64,000 nt of DNA from Pleurostoma richardsiae (lineage: Eukaryota > Ascomycota > Sordariomycetes > Calosphaeriales > Pleurostomataceae). Position numbers and translations under genes: made by a program. The notes under the pieces were generated by a model, which worked only from the letters and a program-made list of their open reading frames with translations, was not told where the DNA came from and made no database searches. Shown here one piece after another: positions 25,552 to 37,345 of the stretch. The stretch's first letter is position 1; every line of letters begins with the position of its first letter. The stretch covers positions 62,001-126,000 of the forward strand of contig JANBVO010000012.1 in NCBI GenBank assembly GCA_030052745.1, read 5' to 3'.

Positions 25552-26288
25552 TCAACCCTGCATAGGAGGAAAGTTTGACGGCAACTCTTTGCCGGAATCC
25601 GTAATTTTCACCCAAATGAGGGTGGTAAGGTAAGACCACGATCCTTCCCATCGATCCAATAAGGAGAGGTTTTCTTTGGTCGAGAGGTCCGGTATAACTG
25701 CGTTATTTGTCAGCGGGAGAGAGCATACAAATAATGGTGGAATTTGCGTGAGCGTGCATACAGAATCCGTCCGTGTACTCCTTATTGAGGGCAGACACCT
25801 TCATCTTGAGAAGGTCTTCCCTGGTACTGGCGGGTCTGCCAGGCCTCCTGGCCTTCTTCAAGGCCTCGAGTTCACTGTCATACTGATGGATAAATCTAGA
25901 AGCCTGTGAGCCATGCGCAAGCGATTCAAACAAGAGGAGCCGAAACGAGAGCGGGCAGTCCAGTGGAAGAAGCACTTACGCTTTGATCAGCGTCTGTACC
26001 GCCTCGAGTTGAAGGGGCTTGCCACCACCCTCGCGGACGGCATGTTGAAAATGGGCCGTTCGATCGACTGGAATGAGTATGAGAAGACGGTGATGACACG
26101 GGTTGGGATTACTCACGGAGAGGCTGATTCTGCTTTCTTCGAGCCGCGGCAATCTTATCAAGGCGGTCATCTCGCACCTGCGCTCGATGAAGCCTCTTGG
26201 AATCGCGCGAATTCTGATGCAGGGCCTCTATCGTGCCGTTTCTCTTCTTCGCGATTTGCTTCCGAGTCTTGTCTAACGAACTAGGCAT
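25552..26288 (-). CDS. TMA16: Translation machinery-associated protein 16 (TMA16)
   Basis: Four exons on the minus strand, 26288-26117, 26067-25980, 25895-25762 and 25697-25552, giving 179 residues (the yeast protein is of similar size). Introns of 49, 84 and 64 nt have GTGAGT, GTAAGT and GTATGC donors. The N-terminus MPSSLDKTRKQIAKKRNG, followed by LHRAQVRDDRLDKIAAARRK, is diagnostic of TMA16. The later segments RTAHFQHAVREGG, FIHQYDSELEALKKARRPGR and FFIPDLSTKENLSLLDRWEG agree with the family. TMA16 is a nuclear 60S assembly factor bound to pre-ribosomes. It diverges from EXO1 across an 818-base region. Because the coding sequence is broken into small exons, no single frame shows it; the assembled model is self-consistent in phase at every junction. 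Confidence 0.9.
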
Positions 26289-27106
26289 CTTGGTCTCCTT
26301 TCAGCAACGGCTGGGCGTGGTCAGGACGTCAGATATATATGTGTATATATCTAAATAGCCACAAGGTCCCTGGTTATATGTGTCTGGATATGCTCTTATG
26401 CTGCCCCTTTCTTTAGACTGACAATTGCAGCGACGTATTTCAGGGGAAAAGTCAGATACAGCCACCGAGTCTTATACTGATATCGCTGGTCCAGAACTTC
26501 CACGGTCATGGAGAATTTTCGATGGGGCTGGCCCCGTGGCGTCCGTGGCCAATCAAGCCATGGCGGGAAAGAGACGTTGCTCCGGGAATCTGGGACCACA
26601 ACATGCTAACCGGATCAGGGAAAGAGCTCAGTGTTGTCGCGCCGTCTACACGCAGACGCGCCTGGCCTTTCATCATCGCGTCGGTGCTAGGTACATTGGC
26701 AGGTATCTTAACGACTTAGCTAAGGCAGGTCGTGAAGGGAGTCCACCATGTACCAACCGCTGCCCTTCCATCCTCCATCCTCCATCCTGTACTATGTATA
26801 CAGCTCCTCCCGCTCCATACCTTAACACACCCGTCTCTATCCCAGTCTCTGCGCTGCTCCTCGTCTAATATCGACTCTGCCGTCGACCGCCAATTGCCCG
26901 CCGTTCGATCACTAGGTTGGTGTGACAGCTGCCAATCCGGCGCCGCTTCAATCCGGGGCTCGTCCCTGTCGGAAGCCTGCCTCTCCTTGGACCTGTTCAC
27001 CCATCCAATCGGTTTCGAAAAAGGCAGTCTTTCGCTTGCGATCCTCTCTGTCAGAAGGATCGGATGCTTCTCGTCCGCTGCATCACCGCCCTTCCGAAAC
27101 TTGACA
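26289..27106. promoter_or_regulatory. Divergent promoter region between TMA16 and EXO1
   Basis: This 818-base interval separates the start codons of two divergently transcribed genes and should hold both promoters. A repetitive TATA-rich string (GATATATATGTGTATATATC) lies at about 26331-26350, about 45-60 bases from the TMA16 ATG. On the EXO1 side there is a short direct repeat of CCATCCT near 26767-26788 and pyrimidine-rich sequence. The frames at 26425-26868 and 26732-27163 lack motifs and overlap a minus-strand frame. Confidence 0.5.
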
Positions 27107-29556
27107 ATGGGCATCCAAGGTATAACGTCAACAGTTTGCTCTGGTAGCTCCTGCACTTGTTAGCTAAAGCTGCAGACACCAGGCCTTCTTCCTCTACTCA
27201 AGTCCATTCAGAAGCCAACCGAGCTGAAGAAGTTCTCGGGCGAAACTCTCGGTGTAGATGCCTACGGATGGCTTCATCGAGGCGCCGTGTCTTGCGCGAT
27301 CGATCTCGCGCAAGGCAAACCGACAAGAAAGTAAGCCTGCTTGTTCATCGAACTCTACCGGAGCCTCCAGGAGACTGCACATACCTTACCAGTAACAGAT
27401 ATGTCGACTTCGCTATGCACCGCGTACGAATGGCCAAGTACTTTGGCGTCACTCCCTACTTGGTGTTCGACGGCGACTTCCTTCCCAGCAAAGCTTGCAC
27501 CGAGGCTTCACGGGCGAGACGCCGGGAGGAAAGCAGAAAGACAGGGCTGGAATTGCTGAAGGCTGGGAAGCCATCCCAAGCCCACCTAGAACTACAAAAA
27601 GCTATTGACGTGACGCCCGAAATGGCTCGACACCTCATTGAGGAGTTAAAGGTGGCTGGCGTCCCGTACGTTGTCGCCCCTTATGAAGCTGATGCCCAAC
27701 TGGTCTACCTCGAAAGGCAAGGCTTGATCGGCGGTATCATCTCAGAGGATTCTGATCTGTTGGTGTTCGGCGCTAAGAGGCTCTTGACGAAGCTGGATCA
27801 GCATGGTCAATGCATCGAAATAAACCGGAGAGACTTTTGCGCTTGCCGTGAAATTTCTCTGACTGGATGGACCGACACCGAGTTCCGCCAGATGGCCATT
27901 CTGAACGGCTGTGACTACCTGGACGGCATCAACAACATGGGCCTCAAGACGGCATACCGAATGATTCGAAAGTACAAAACAGCTGACAAGGTTATCCGAA
28001 TGCTTCAGTTCGACGGCAAACACAGGATGCCAGAGAACTATCTTGCGGCATTCAAACAAGCCGAACTGACGTTTCTCCACCAACGGGTCTTCTGTCCCAA
28101 GAAGAGAGAACTCGTTCTTCTGTCCGAACCACAGTCGTCAATTGATTTGGGGGAGATGCCATACATTGGCGCAAAGGTGGATCCGGCCCTCGCTCGAGCA
28201 ATCGCCCTCGGTGATGTCAACCCCATCTCCAAAGAGCCCATCCTCATCACAGCTCTCCCACAGAAGAGAAAGGGGGCCAGATCTCTGGCAACTGCTTCTG
28301 TCCACAAGAAGCCGCTGGGCAAGGCAATTGACTCGTACTTCAAGGGCGATCGGCGTGTCCCACTTGGCGAGATGGATCCAAATTGTTTTGCAGTCGAGCC
28401 AAAACAGGAGGCCGATATGACTCAAGGCGGCTCTAGACCACTGGTATATCCCTTACCGAGGCCGTATATCAACGACTCCGGAAGTCCCCAGCCTTCTACT
28501 TCCCAACGACCTTATATCACCACGCAATTCCACCGCAGACAAACAGAACCGGTCTCGCAAATGCTGTCAGAGCTGGGGGGTTCTATGCCCCCTTCCACCT
28601 CTCGACGGCGCACAACAGGACCGATATCTCACGGGATCCTTAGCGTGGGGCTCGAGGTCAGCAACCACGTGCGGCCAGTGAAAAAGCCACGATTATGTCA
28701 CGATATTGTTCCTGAGAGTTCGAGCGACCTGCCGCAGCGAAGCAGATTTTTTCCCACAAGAACAAAATCGAAGCCGCTGGGACGGAAAGCAGAGGCGAAT
28801 CTGATGTCGGACGATTCAATTGAGGAGGCCCTGCTCAGCTTGCCCGATGTAGATACGTGGAATTCTGCCAAGTCTCCCAAGTCAAACCGTCCGCTGGAGA
28901 TCTTCCGGGAAGACACACCAATGGCTGCCCCCCAGAAGGAAACTGCATCTGCCACTGACATGGTGAAATCAAAGAGTCTGGTTGGCGGCTCTGGCGCCCC
29001 CCCTCCAAGTGTTGCAACCACACGTCACCCTGGCGGTGAGGCAGTACAGTCTATCAAGCCCGTTCATGAGACGCTACGAGGATTTTCGTATACTCCCACA
29101 AGCAAGCCTGCCGGCACGGCTCGGATGGTACATGGCCTACCGACTCCAGCTTCAAGCGTGGAACGATCGACCCCGAAGACCGCTCTCTCAACCTGCGATC
29201 GTTTGACTCCGCTCCAGCGAATCGGCGCTCAGGCATTCCAAAGAGGCAGGCCAGCAGCGGTAGTGCCCGTTGCTAGGAGAACTGGCCTGCAGTTTAGAAA
29301 CAGTGAGAAGAATGTGGACGATAGAGCTCCTCCTTCTGCACCTGAGCCCTTCCTTGTGCCTCTTCCCAAGGTTGACTTGGCCGAGGTTGAAGCACTGAAC
29401 ACGGCAGCAGGGAGCGAGGACCATATCATCCCCGATAGCGACGGAGAGGATGACTCGCTCCAGAGTCCTGGAGCCTACAGAGATGGCGAGGTGGCAGACC
29501 GACCAAGCATTAGGGGCCGGCTCAATCTGTCAAGATACTTATGCCCCAGGTGTTGA
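27107..29556 (+). CDS. EXO1: Exonuclease 1 (XPG/RAD2-family 5'-3' exonuclease and flap nuclease)
   Basis: Three exons, 27107-27119, 27183-27330 and 27399-29556, giving 772 residues. The first exon is 13 nt and encodes MGIQ plus one base. The free N-terminal MGI-GLLP segment is essential in this family, so the small exon is needed. XPG-N covers about residues 1-99 and XPG-I about 138-225, followed by the helix-hairpin-helix region (GCDYLDGINNMGLKTAYRMI). Metal-binding residues visible are D30, D78, E150, D152, D171, D173 and D226. The motif PLGEMDPN at about 415 and the long Ser/Pro-rich disordered tail are typical of fungal EXO1, where mismatch-repair partners bind. The enzyme acts in the nucleus in mismatch repair, double-strand-break end resection and telomere processing. 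The model is complete with no missing catalytic residue. Confidence 0.95.
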
Positions 29557-30310
29557 CGGAGCTGAAGGAGACAAGCTGTTCTTCATCTATCCAGCTGGCC
29601 GGGTTCCCTGTATCTGTAGAGAACCGTGCTGGCCCTATTTGTGCATGCATAGCCTTGGAGTTTGGTCTCGTGTTTGGTTGTGGTAGGTTTTGATGTTAGC
29701 TGTAGTTTTACTTGTGCTGATGTGCTGCTCCTTGTGGCAAGAAAGGCTACTGAATAAATGTCTAGAGTAATATACCTAGGTGCCTTTCTATATAATGTTG
29801 ATATGGTGTTCGACGTGCCCGTTTGGAACAGGACGTAAGTCATCCTCTGCCTAGGTAGAGAGTGACTAGCATGGTGTCTCCTCGGAGATTCTGTCGTGCT
29901 TCGATTTTGCTCGCTCTCCAGCTTCATCCTACCTACCTAGGGAGATATTATTTAATATACAGTAGGCGCTTGCACTAAATACCTAGGTACCTAGGTAGGT
30001 ACCTTAGGTAGACTGCCTCTGCGTCATGCCTCTTGAAGATGCGCACTCACCGCCTCGGCAGAAAAAGTGCCAAGATTCCGCAGTGGCGGGGAGGCAGCAA
30101 TTGGCTCCGCAAATCAAAAATTCCTGCTGTTGCGATAAAACTCCAGATCGTTTACCGCCGCCTCGCCCAATAGTCGCTGTCAAACCCAGCGCTTGGTTTC
30201 AGACGCTGCAGTGCGCAAAATCACCCAGACTTCTTTCAAGTTTCATCAAGCTCTTTTACCGTGGACTGCAGGTTGTGATCTGCCTAAGCAAGCAGAGGCT
30301 TGCGCGTAAG
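29557..30310. other. Intergenic region between EXO1 and SURF6
   Basis: This holds the EXO1 3' end and the SURF6 promoter. A strong palindromic cluster (CTACCTACCTAGG, then TACCTAGGTACCTAGGTAGG and ACCTTAGGTAG) lies at 29930-30012, about 300 bases upstream of the SURF6 start codon. No other feature recognised. Confidence 0.5.
29930..30012. repeat. TACCTAGGTA palindromic cluster upstream of SURF6
   Basis: CTACCTACCTAGG, ATACCTAGGTACCTAGGTAGG and GTACCTTAGGTAG occur within 83 bases. TACCTAGGTA is a perfect palindrome. The cluster ends about 300 bases upstream of the SURF6 ATG. Confidence 0.6.
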
Positions 30311-32239
30311 ATGGCGGACCCGGAGCTGAAGGTACTCACCCCGGACCGAACGGCGGTATACCTGACCTGAACTTGACTGACCGACATCCGTCGAACGCTA
30401 GGAGCGCCTCCGTGAACACTCGAATGCATTTGACAGTCTTTTGACGCTGATTCCGGCCAAGCATTACTATGGCGAGGACACCAGTGTATGTTCTCCTCCT
30501 CGCAGCTATGTTGCCTTGTCATTTCACATCATGGTTTGACCGGTGCAGGGCTCCACGACCACGAGGGGTTTGTATTCATGATTTAAGCTCACACGGACCT
30601 TTCTCTGTAGGATCAATGGAAACGGAAAAAGCAGACTAAGGACGAGGCGAGAGCCGCCAGGCGTAACAAGCTGAATCCCGACAGCGCTTTGAACCGTAAC
30701 GCGAAGGAGGTCATGGATGAGCGAGCGAAGAAGAAGCGGAAGCTCAAAGAACTGGAGTACAACGGGGAAGATGACGGCGACAACGCAAGCAGCGTCGACG
30801 ATGACGAGGGTGAGGAACCGGACGGCGGCGATAGCGGCGGCGTTCTTGCCGGGCTCGAAAAAGAGAAACCAGGAGAGGGGTTGAGGAAGAAGAAGGAGGA
30901 TCAGGACGGGGAGCCGGCGAAGAAGTTGAAGCTCTCCGAAACACCACAGAAAGACGACCATGATGAGCCTCAGAAACCATCGGCTTCCCAAGAAAAGAAG
31001 CTCCTCAGGAGACAAAAGAAACAGGAAAGGAAAGCCGAGAAGAAGCAGAAGAGGGTTCAAATTGATGAAGCCATGCCTGACCAAGCTGCCACCGGCGTCG
31101 CTAGACCGCATGAACAGGGCAAGCCTCGATCGAGCGGTGCATTGGCAAATCCCCCCAAAAACCTTGCGGATATCCAACTCTTGCCTTCTCAAGAAGCCGA
31201 GGAGGAAGCCGTTGAACTGTCAGATGAGCTGCGTCCTATTGAGCTATCTGGCCTCGCGGGTGATGAGGACGACACCATGCAGCCGTCTGGCCAAAGATCT
31301 CAGATCTCTTCTTCAGGATCGTCTCCTGGATCACCCACATTCGACTCTCATCAGCTCACTAGTAACACCTCTGTCGAACCCGCTAGCACGGCAACGTCCA
31401 TCTCCAGCACCGTGGGCCCCTCTGAAAAGCCCAAACATATCAAGATTCCTAGCGACACGACAGCTCTCCGCGCTCGGTTAGCCGCGAAAATCGAGGCCCT
31501 GCGCGCCGCTCGGAAGGCTGACGGCGTCGACGGGAAACCCATTCGCACTCGACAGGAGCTGATTGAAGCCCGTCGCGCCAAACAGGCTCAACGCAAAGCC
31601 CACAAGCAAGAACTTCGACGGCAGGCAAAAGAAGAGGAGGAGCGTAAGCGGGAAGAGGCTCTTGCTAGCGCACGAACGTCGCCCGGCAGCGTTCTGAGCC
31701 CCCTCCTGAGCTTTGGCTCCCCTGCTGATGAGGGAAATTCCAACTATTTCGCTTTTGGACGTGTGGCATTTGCAGATGGGGTGCAGATGTCGCACGACCT
31801 CAGCTATGTGAAAGAATCCAAGGGCAAACGGAAGGGGCCGTCAGATCCCAAGACGGCACTAGCCAAGCTTGAAGCGCAAAAGAAGCGCATATCGCGCCTG
31901 GACGAGGATAAGCGCAAAGAGGTTTTGGAGAAGGAAACATGGCTGGCTGCACGGCGGCGGGCAGAAGGAGAGAAGGTCAAGGACGACGAGAATTTGCTGA
32001 AAAAGACAGTCAAGCGCAAGGAGAAGGCGAAGAAGAAGAGCGAGCGTGAGTGGAAGGATCGCGCCAGAGGCGTCGAGCACTCTATTAAACAGAGGCAGCA
32101 GAAGCGCGAGGAGAATATCAAGAAGCGCCGGGATGACAAGCTGCTCGGCAAGGCAGGCAAGAAGAAGGGAGGCAAAGGGGCTAAGAAAAACCGGCCTGGG
32201 TTTGAGGGGGCGCTGAGTGTCGGCGGAAGGAAGAAGTAG
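30311..32239 (+). CDS. Ribosome-biogenesis protein SURF6/RRP14 homologue
   Basis: Three exons, 30311-30331, 30402-30485 and 30611-32239, giving 577 residues. Introns of 70 and 125 nt end in CGCTAG and CTGTAG. The N-terminus (ERLREHSNAFDSLLTLIPAKHYYGED, then DQWKRKKQTKDEARAARRNKLNP) is the RRP14 N-terminal domain. The middle is acidic and Ser/Lys-rich and probably disordered. The C-terminal SURF6 domain, about residues 360-577, has the signature basic helices (LAKLEAQKKRISRLDEDKR, EREWKDRARGVEHSIKQRQQ) and ends with the conserved GKGAKKNRPGFEG. The protein works in the nucleolus on early pre-60S and pre-40S assembly. The length exceeds yeast Rrp14 (434) because of the charged insert, which is common in filamentous fungi. 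Confidence 0.92.
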
Positions 32240-33060
32240 TTGCACAAAATGATGCCCTTTCTGATGGTGACTGCGGCTGGGTTCGCGCGGTCGCCGGGAT
32301 TCTTCTGTATATATGCTTCTCTGAACCGCATCTGGTGTTAAGGGCTGGTCATATATAGCATTAAGATGGGCTGAGCGGAAAGGAGAATAGGTATTTCTCC
32401 TTCAAGAGCGATGTTTGTCTCGAAGACCTGGCCAGGGTCCCTGACCGCGGTCATAAGTTGTGATACCTTAAATTCGGAAACGCCATGAAGAGCTGTATCA
32501 AAGGCGACCCTCGGGCTCCGTCCACTGTACATAGCTTGAAGGAGCATCGTCCAACATATCTAAGTATAAATTACAAGGGAGGAACACTTGCTCTTTGCTA
32601 GACTACCGTATCTCCATGTGTGTAGACCAGAAGAGGCCAGGAAGAGCATGCGCTATATGACAACGAAGAAACCAGTAATTGGCTCAAAAGAGCCCACCAT
32701 GTGGCCAGCAGCCGTCATGCGCCCCCAAGGCGCGAGAAATGCCCTTCTCTCCTGGAGGAATCGATCCGAAAACCCCTTGGCTGGCATTGCATTCGCGGGT
32801 GACTACTAGCTGAGGGTCTGCTTCGCCCATCCCTCCTCCCCTTCCGCTCAAGAATAGACCTGGGACTTCCATATGCAGACCCGACACAGTCGGATCAGCC
32901 GTTCATAGCAAGATATCCGGCCCTATAATACCAGCCTTTTAATTCCTCTTTACTCCTTGCCGTCACAGCTCGTTTGGAATATCTTGACACAATAAGCCAT
33001 ATGACACCTCACCCGTGCGAGACAGAAACAGGCGGTTAATGCCGCGAAGACGATGTGTAA
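32240..33060. other. Intergenic region between convergent SURF6 and VPS74
   Basis: The two genes converge here, so both 3' untranslated regions should lie inside. No coding family or RNA gene is recognised. The short frames at 32588-32887 overlap on opposite strands and carry no motif. Confidence 0.45.
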
Positions 33061-34442
33061 TCAAAGGAGGGAGTCGAGACGGGTGAAGACGCTCAAGCAA
33101 GCTGCGACAACTTCCAGCTGTAGCTCCTTGTCCTTCGCTTTGTTGACCTCCTAATTAGACATGGCAGTGTCAGCATTAATTGATCCAGGACGTGGGTAGC
33201 ACAGGTGGAGGGGAGAAAGCTCGGCTAGGACGGACCTCTGAGATGAGTTGTGGCAGGTTCGCGCCAATGCCGTTTCCAGTCGCCTTCTTGCCAAATGGCC
33301 ACTGGCTGTACTCGGCCAAGAGCTCATCAGTCTGCACGAAGGCACGCTCCCTCGCTTCGTGGCCCAGCGTAGACAGCGCGTTCTCGAGAACGTTTGCCGC
33401 GTAGGCGGCACACACCATGGCGATGGTTCGCAGGTAGCGGAACTCGAGGTTCTCGGGCAGAAACTGGGAACCGGGAAGGACGACCGTCCGCTGCGTCAGC
33501 ACGTTGCGCACCCGGCGTCGGATCTCCTCCTTGGCGCCGCCGTCGGCGACAGGGTGGGTTGCCATGTCGAACAGGAGAAAGTTTCGCTTCTCGGTGCGCA
33601 GTATACCCTTGTCTACCAGACCTTTAGCAAGCCGCTCACGGACTTGCTTCAGCTGGTAGCCGATCTTCATCAGGTTCCAGGTTTCACCTGCCGCGTAAGA
33701 GTTAGCTGTCAGCAACAAGACGAAACTACAACATTCAATCCTTGGAGGCGTCGTCGTTGGACCCAACAAAGAGGACGCGGTCAGCGCAGGCAGCAGGGAC
33801 TCACCACTCATCAGGTCAATCCAAGAGCTGACGCTCATCTTCTCGCTCGCCTTCATCATCTTTAGAGCCTCGTCCAGCAGCACCTCGCCGGTGAGGGTGT
33901 CATCGATGACCTCAATAACCCGGTCGGCCACAGGGAACCGTCGGCGGGATGGATCTTTCTGCATGCTAATTCGACCACGGAACGCGAGCTCGAGGACGAT
34001 GCACCCGCGAAGGGCGTAGGAGATGTTATCGTTCCAAAAGGAGAGGTAGCCCTAGAGGAACGAGCCTCCACTTTAGCAACAATCCCTACGTCTCGCCTAG
34101 AGTAGGCACACGACCAAAAGTAAAACTTCTAGATGCCATGCAATCTATTGCCGCGCCGAGTTAAAGGGATTAGTGGGGACGAACCTGTTTGTCCTTGAGG
34201 CCCAGAAGAAGCACCTCTTCCATCAGCGTCAGCTTAGGCTGCTTGCTCCGCTCCGCGCTCTCACTAATGTCTCGCGGGTCGAAGGCAATCTTGTGGCCGT
34301 TCTCGCCGGCCTCGTAGCTCGTCTCGGGCGCGCTGTCCTTGACGTTGTGGGTAGAGGCACTTCGGCTGATGCCATTGCTGTCCTCACCCGTGCTAGGTCC
34401 ACCAGCGCCCCTACGGCGGGTCAACCCCGATGTGGACGCCAT
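33061..34442 (-). CDS. VPS74: Golgi PI4P-binding protein VPS74/GOLPH3
   Basis: Four exons on the minus strand, 34442-34185, 34051-33805, 33687-33236 and 33150-33061, giving 348 residues. The last exon (EVNKAKDKELQLEVVAACLS...RLDSLL) restores the conserved C-terminus. The first ~60 residues are low-complexity. The GPP34/GOLPH3 domain follows: [24 protein letters not shown], then ISYALRGC. W92 and R101 of that segment correspond to the Trp and Arg that bind phosphatidylinositol-4-phosphate. The hairpin region DLMSGETWNLMKIGYQLKQV and the strand MVCAAYAANVLENALSTL also match. VPS74 is a peripheral Golgi protein that retains glycosyltransferases through COPI. The third intron has a weak donor (GTCCGT), but the frame and the family C-terminus support it. 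Confidence 0.93.
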
Positions 34443-35671
34443 TGTATATGTTGAGAGGAAGTATTCTTGGGGAATTTGCGGGGAGACAGCCGAATAGGCT
34501 GTGCGGTGATCTGTTTGCTGCGAATGATTTACCAGGGGCAGGTGGATGTGGACAATTCAGGATGCTTCAGTGCGGGCGTGTCTCTCGGCGCGTTGCTGTC
34601 AAGTCGCGACGAATTTTGGAGCCCTGGCGTATTCTTCTTCCTCAAGGTTCCTTCAGCGGTGCCTCTTGTCTCCCTCGGTTGTCCCTCTTCGAGAGTGCTG
34701 CTGTGCACGATGGCCCGCACTGGTCTCGTTGTCGTCCCGAACCAGATGAGCAATGAAAGAATCGGGGGTACCTAGGAGACGCCGTCAGTGCTGACTCTCC
34801 GAGGCAGAGGTTGCGCGCCGCTGCTGCTGCGGGAAATAGCAAGTAAAAGGGGGCCGCCATTGATGGATGCACGACCCACGGATTGACATTGACTTACGGC
34901 GCCTCGATTTCTGCTGCCCGGTATGGTGATGGCGCTGGTGAGAGGACAAGAAGCCGAAGGGGTGATGGTGTGCCGCGCGTGCGTGCGTGCCGTCAAGCTT
35001 GCCTCGATGGTCGGGCGAAGTCCTCCTTGTCCCTCTTTTTTTTGCCTGGCGCTGGCGTTGGCGTTGGCGACGGGGCCTCGTTCATTAAACTATTTTCGTT
35101 CAATAATTTGGTCTGGCCCTCCAGCCCCAGCCAGCTAGCTCTGCAACACGCCCTCGCGGGCTGCCCCGTTAAGGGGATAAGTTTACAGCCCCATTACCTA
35201 AACCGAAAGCCACAGCATCTCCTGTGGCTGATGCTCAACCCTTCATCTTCACCTACGCAGGCGCGAGCTTTTTGTGTGCACAGTACGCGCTCCGCGACCT
35301 TCCATTCGCTTTGTTTTTTACTCGAGACACTTTGGGATGAGAGGGAGATACGTCTCTCTTGAATTCCGCAGCAATCTAGGTCTGGTGGTAACTCCCCCTT
35401 CGCTCGAGATGATGCCTCGGTCCCATGAACCCTACCTGGTAAGTGGACGCTACAATACATGGGGCATGAACGAGCAGACCAATTCCTCGACAGAAAATCA
35501 AGTAAGGTAGTATTACTTTTTCCCATGTCTGTCATTCCGCTCATGTAGTCCCCTCGCGACGACCACCCACAGACCATCACTAGAGCTACCAAAAAATCAA
35601 GCGTTCTGTGACTGGGAAGAGAATAGTGAGTGGAAGCCAGTTTGGGCGACTCGTATTGCTGTCGTTGCTGT
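34443..35671. other. Upstream region of VPS74
   Basis: No gene recognised between the VPS74 start codon and the stop codon of the alpha/beta hydrolase. A GGTACCTAGG palindrome lies at 34768-34777. A GGCGTT direct repeat (CTGGCGCTGGCGTTGGCGTTGGC) spans about 35046-35068, next to a run of nine T. Frames on both strands at 34430-34775 and 35194-35592 overlap and have no motif. Confidence 0.45.
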
Positions 35672-36484
35672 TCAATTCTTCACGTTCTTCTCCACGAAGT
35701 CCAGCGCGAAGTCCAGGACGTCCTCCCAGCCCTTCTGGTTGACGATGCCATGAGTACGCCCCTCAAACTCCTTATACTCGACTAGCCCCGAGCCGTGCTG
35801 GTACGCTGCAAACTCCTTGGCGACGACGCTCTTAGGCACGACGTTGTCGTTGGTTCCCGCGATGAGCAGTAGCGGCGCCCGGTTGCTCTTGTCGAACTCT
35901 ACGTGAGTAGCCCCCTTGGGGTGCAGGAGGCTGAGCGCGCCCTGCCAGAGCACATGCGCCACGCTAGGGATAGCGTACCGGTCGTACAACTTCTTGCTCT
36001 CCTCGAGGCTCAGGTGGTTTCCGAAGCAGAAGTGGAACTCGCTGGGGCTGATCCTCACGGTGCTCTTGTAGTCGAACGGATTGCTTAGCACCGGGAAGCT
36101 GGCCTTGAGTGTGCTGAACGGCAGGGCCAGGATGCCTGCCGGCTGTGCGGGCGAGATGCCAACGCCCGCGGCACCGAGCCCGCGGGACAGCAGGATCTGT
36201 GTGAAGAGACCTCCAAAGCTGTGGCCAATGACGATCGGCGGCTTCGGCAGTGCCGTGATGACGGCTGCATATGCGTCGACTATCTCCTCGATGCTCTTGT
36301 TGGCCATGGGTTGGGGATTGGCGCGGATATCCTCCACTGTGCGGTCGTCCACGCCCGGCCAGCCTGGCGCGAGGACCTCGTAGCCGCGCGACTGCAGCCG
36401 TGGGATCCACTCCTCCCAGCACAGAGGGCTCATCCAGAGTCCGTGGACGAGCACTACAGTGCCCTTGGAACCGGGTGCTGCCAT
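35672..36484 (-). CDS. Alpha/beta-hydrolase fold protein (esterase-like)
   Basis: A single exon encodes 270 residues from ATG 36484. The start is sharp: MAAPGSKGTVVLVHGLW begins directly with the first core strand and the oxyanion HG motif (HGLW). The nucleophile elbow is GHSFGG with Ser89. The acid is Asp213 in IAGTNDNVVP and the catalytic His is H245 in EGRTHGIVNQKGW, so the triad is complete. There is no signal peptide, so the protein is probably cytosolic. Relatives are annotated as generic hydrolases or esterases; the substrate is not predictable. The next gene upstream on the same strand is the questin-oxidase-like gene 861 bases away, too far for a shared transcript in a fungus. No intron or damage is seen. 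Confidence 0.85.
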   Translation of the reverse strand: MAAPGSKGTVVLVHGLWMSPLCWEEWIPRLQSRGYEVLAPGWPGVDDRTVEDIRANPQPMANKSIEEIVDAYAAVITALPKPPIVIGHSFGGLFTQILLSRGLGAAGVGISPAQPAGILALPFSTLKASFPVLSNPFDYKSTVRISPSEFHFCFGNHLSLEESKKLYDRYAIPSVAHVLWQGALSLLHPKGATHVEFDKSNRAPLLLIAGTNDNVVPKSVVAKEFAAYQHGSGLVEYKEFEGRTHGIVNQKGWEDVLDFALDFVEKNVKN

Positions 36485-37345
36485 GATTGTCCGATACGAC
36501 TGTGATACGTCTGATGAATTGGAGAGGCTGAGAGCCCGAGAGTCCGTCTGGATGGTCTTTTAGTCGCGGATGCGAAGTCCCGCTGGCTCTAAGTCTCGAT
36601 GCCTATCTGACCTTTTTGGTCGGCTGCGCTGAAAGAGGCGGCACATTTCAGCAGGTGACGATCTCATCTCGTGCGAGAGCCCAGGTTCTTGTAGTCGCTC
36701 CTGCTACTGGTAGGGAACCCCCACGACCGACTTTGAACGGACCTTGGAGACAAAGACCTCGTCTGAAGGCCGGCAGCCAGGGTATCAATAGTTACCCTTT
36801 ACTAATCAAGCAGTGGACGCGATCGAGATGGTTACACGACTTGCTCGCCGACCTCGACCGACTCGCCGGGCCCAGTAGAAGATCTCGTCCGTCATTGCGG
36901 CGTCGACTAGGGTCTCAGCACGTCCAAAGTGCAGATGCCAAGATCCATGATCTGGGCGTTTCCCACCACATTTCTATTGTAATGCATGGTCCTGAGTCAG
37001 CGATTCCGATGTTGAGGTTTACTTTAGGGTTAGTCAGCGCTCCGACGGCTTGGAGGCGCAGTGCTGGACGCATCCGGCCACTTATACTCGTAGCTACACG
37101 CAGCCTCGGGCACTTAGCCGCTTCTGCACCGAATCCGAAGAGGAAAGAGAGACAAAAGATGTTTGGGGGCCGCACAAGATACGGACGGGGAGCAGAACTG
37201 GTGTCATCATGGAAACGGTTGATTGGTTAGGCAAACCAAGACGTAGCATACCTATCCAGACGAGCCAAAGCGGCATGCAAAAGATGGCTTCTATAACACC
37301 TCTATGTCAATTTATCTGCAACTGAAAACACCACGAGCAGCTAGC
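36485..37345. other. Promoter side of the alpha/beta hydrolase
   Basis: No gene recognised. The interval holds the hydrolase 5' region and the 3' region of the questin-oxidase-like gene, both on the minus strand. The open frame at 36616-37230 starts at a non-ATG codon, lacks motifs and overlaps other frames. Confidence 0.45.
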
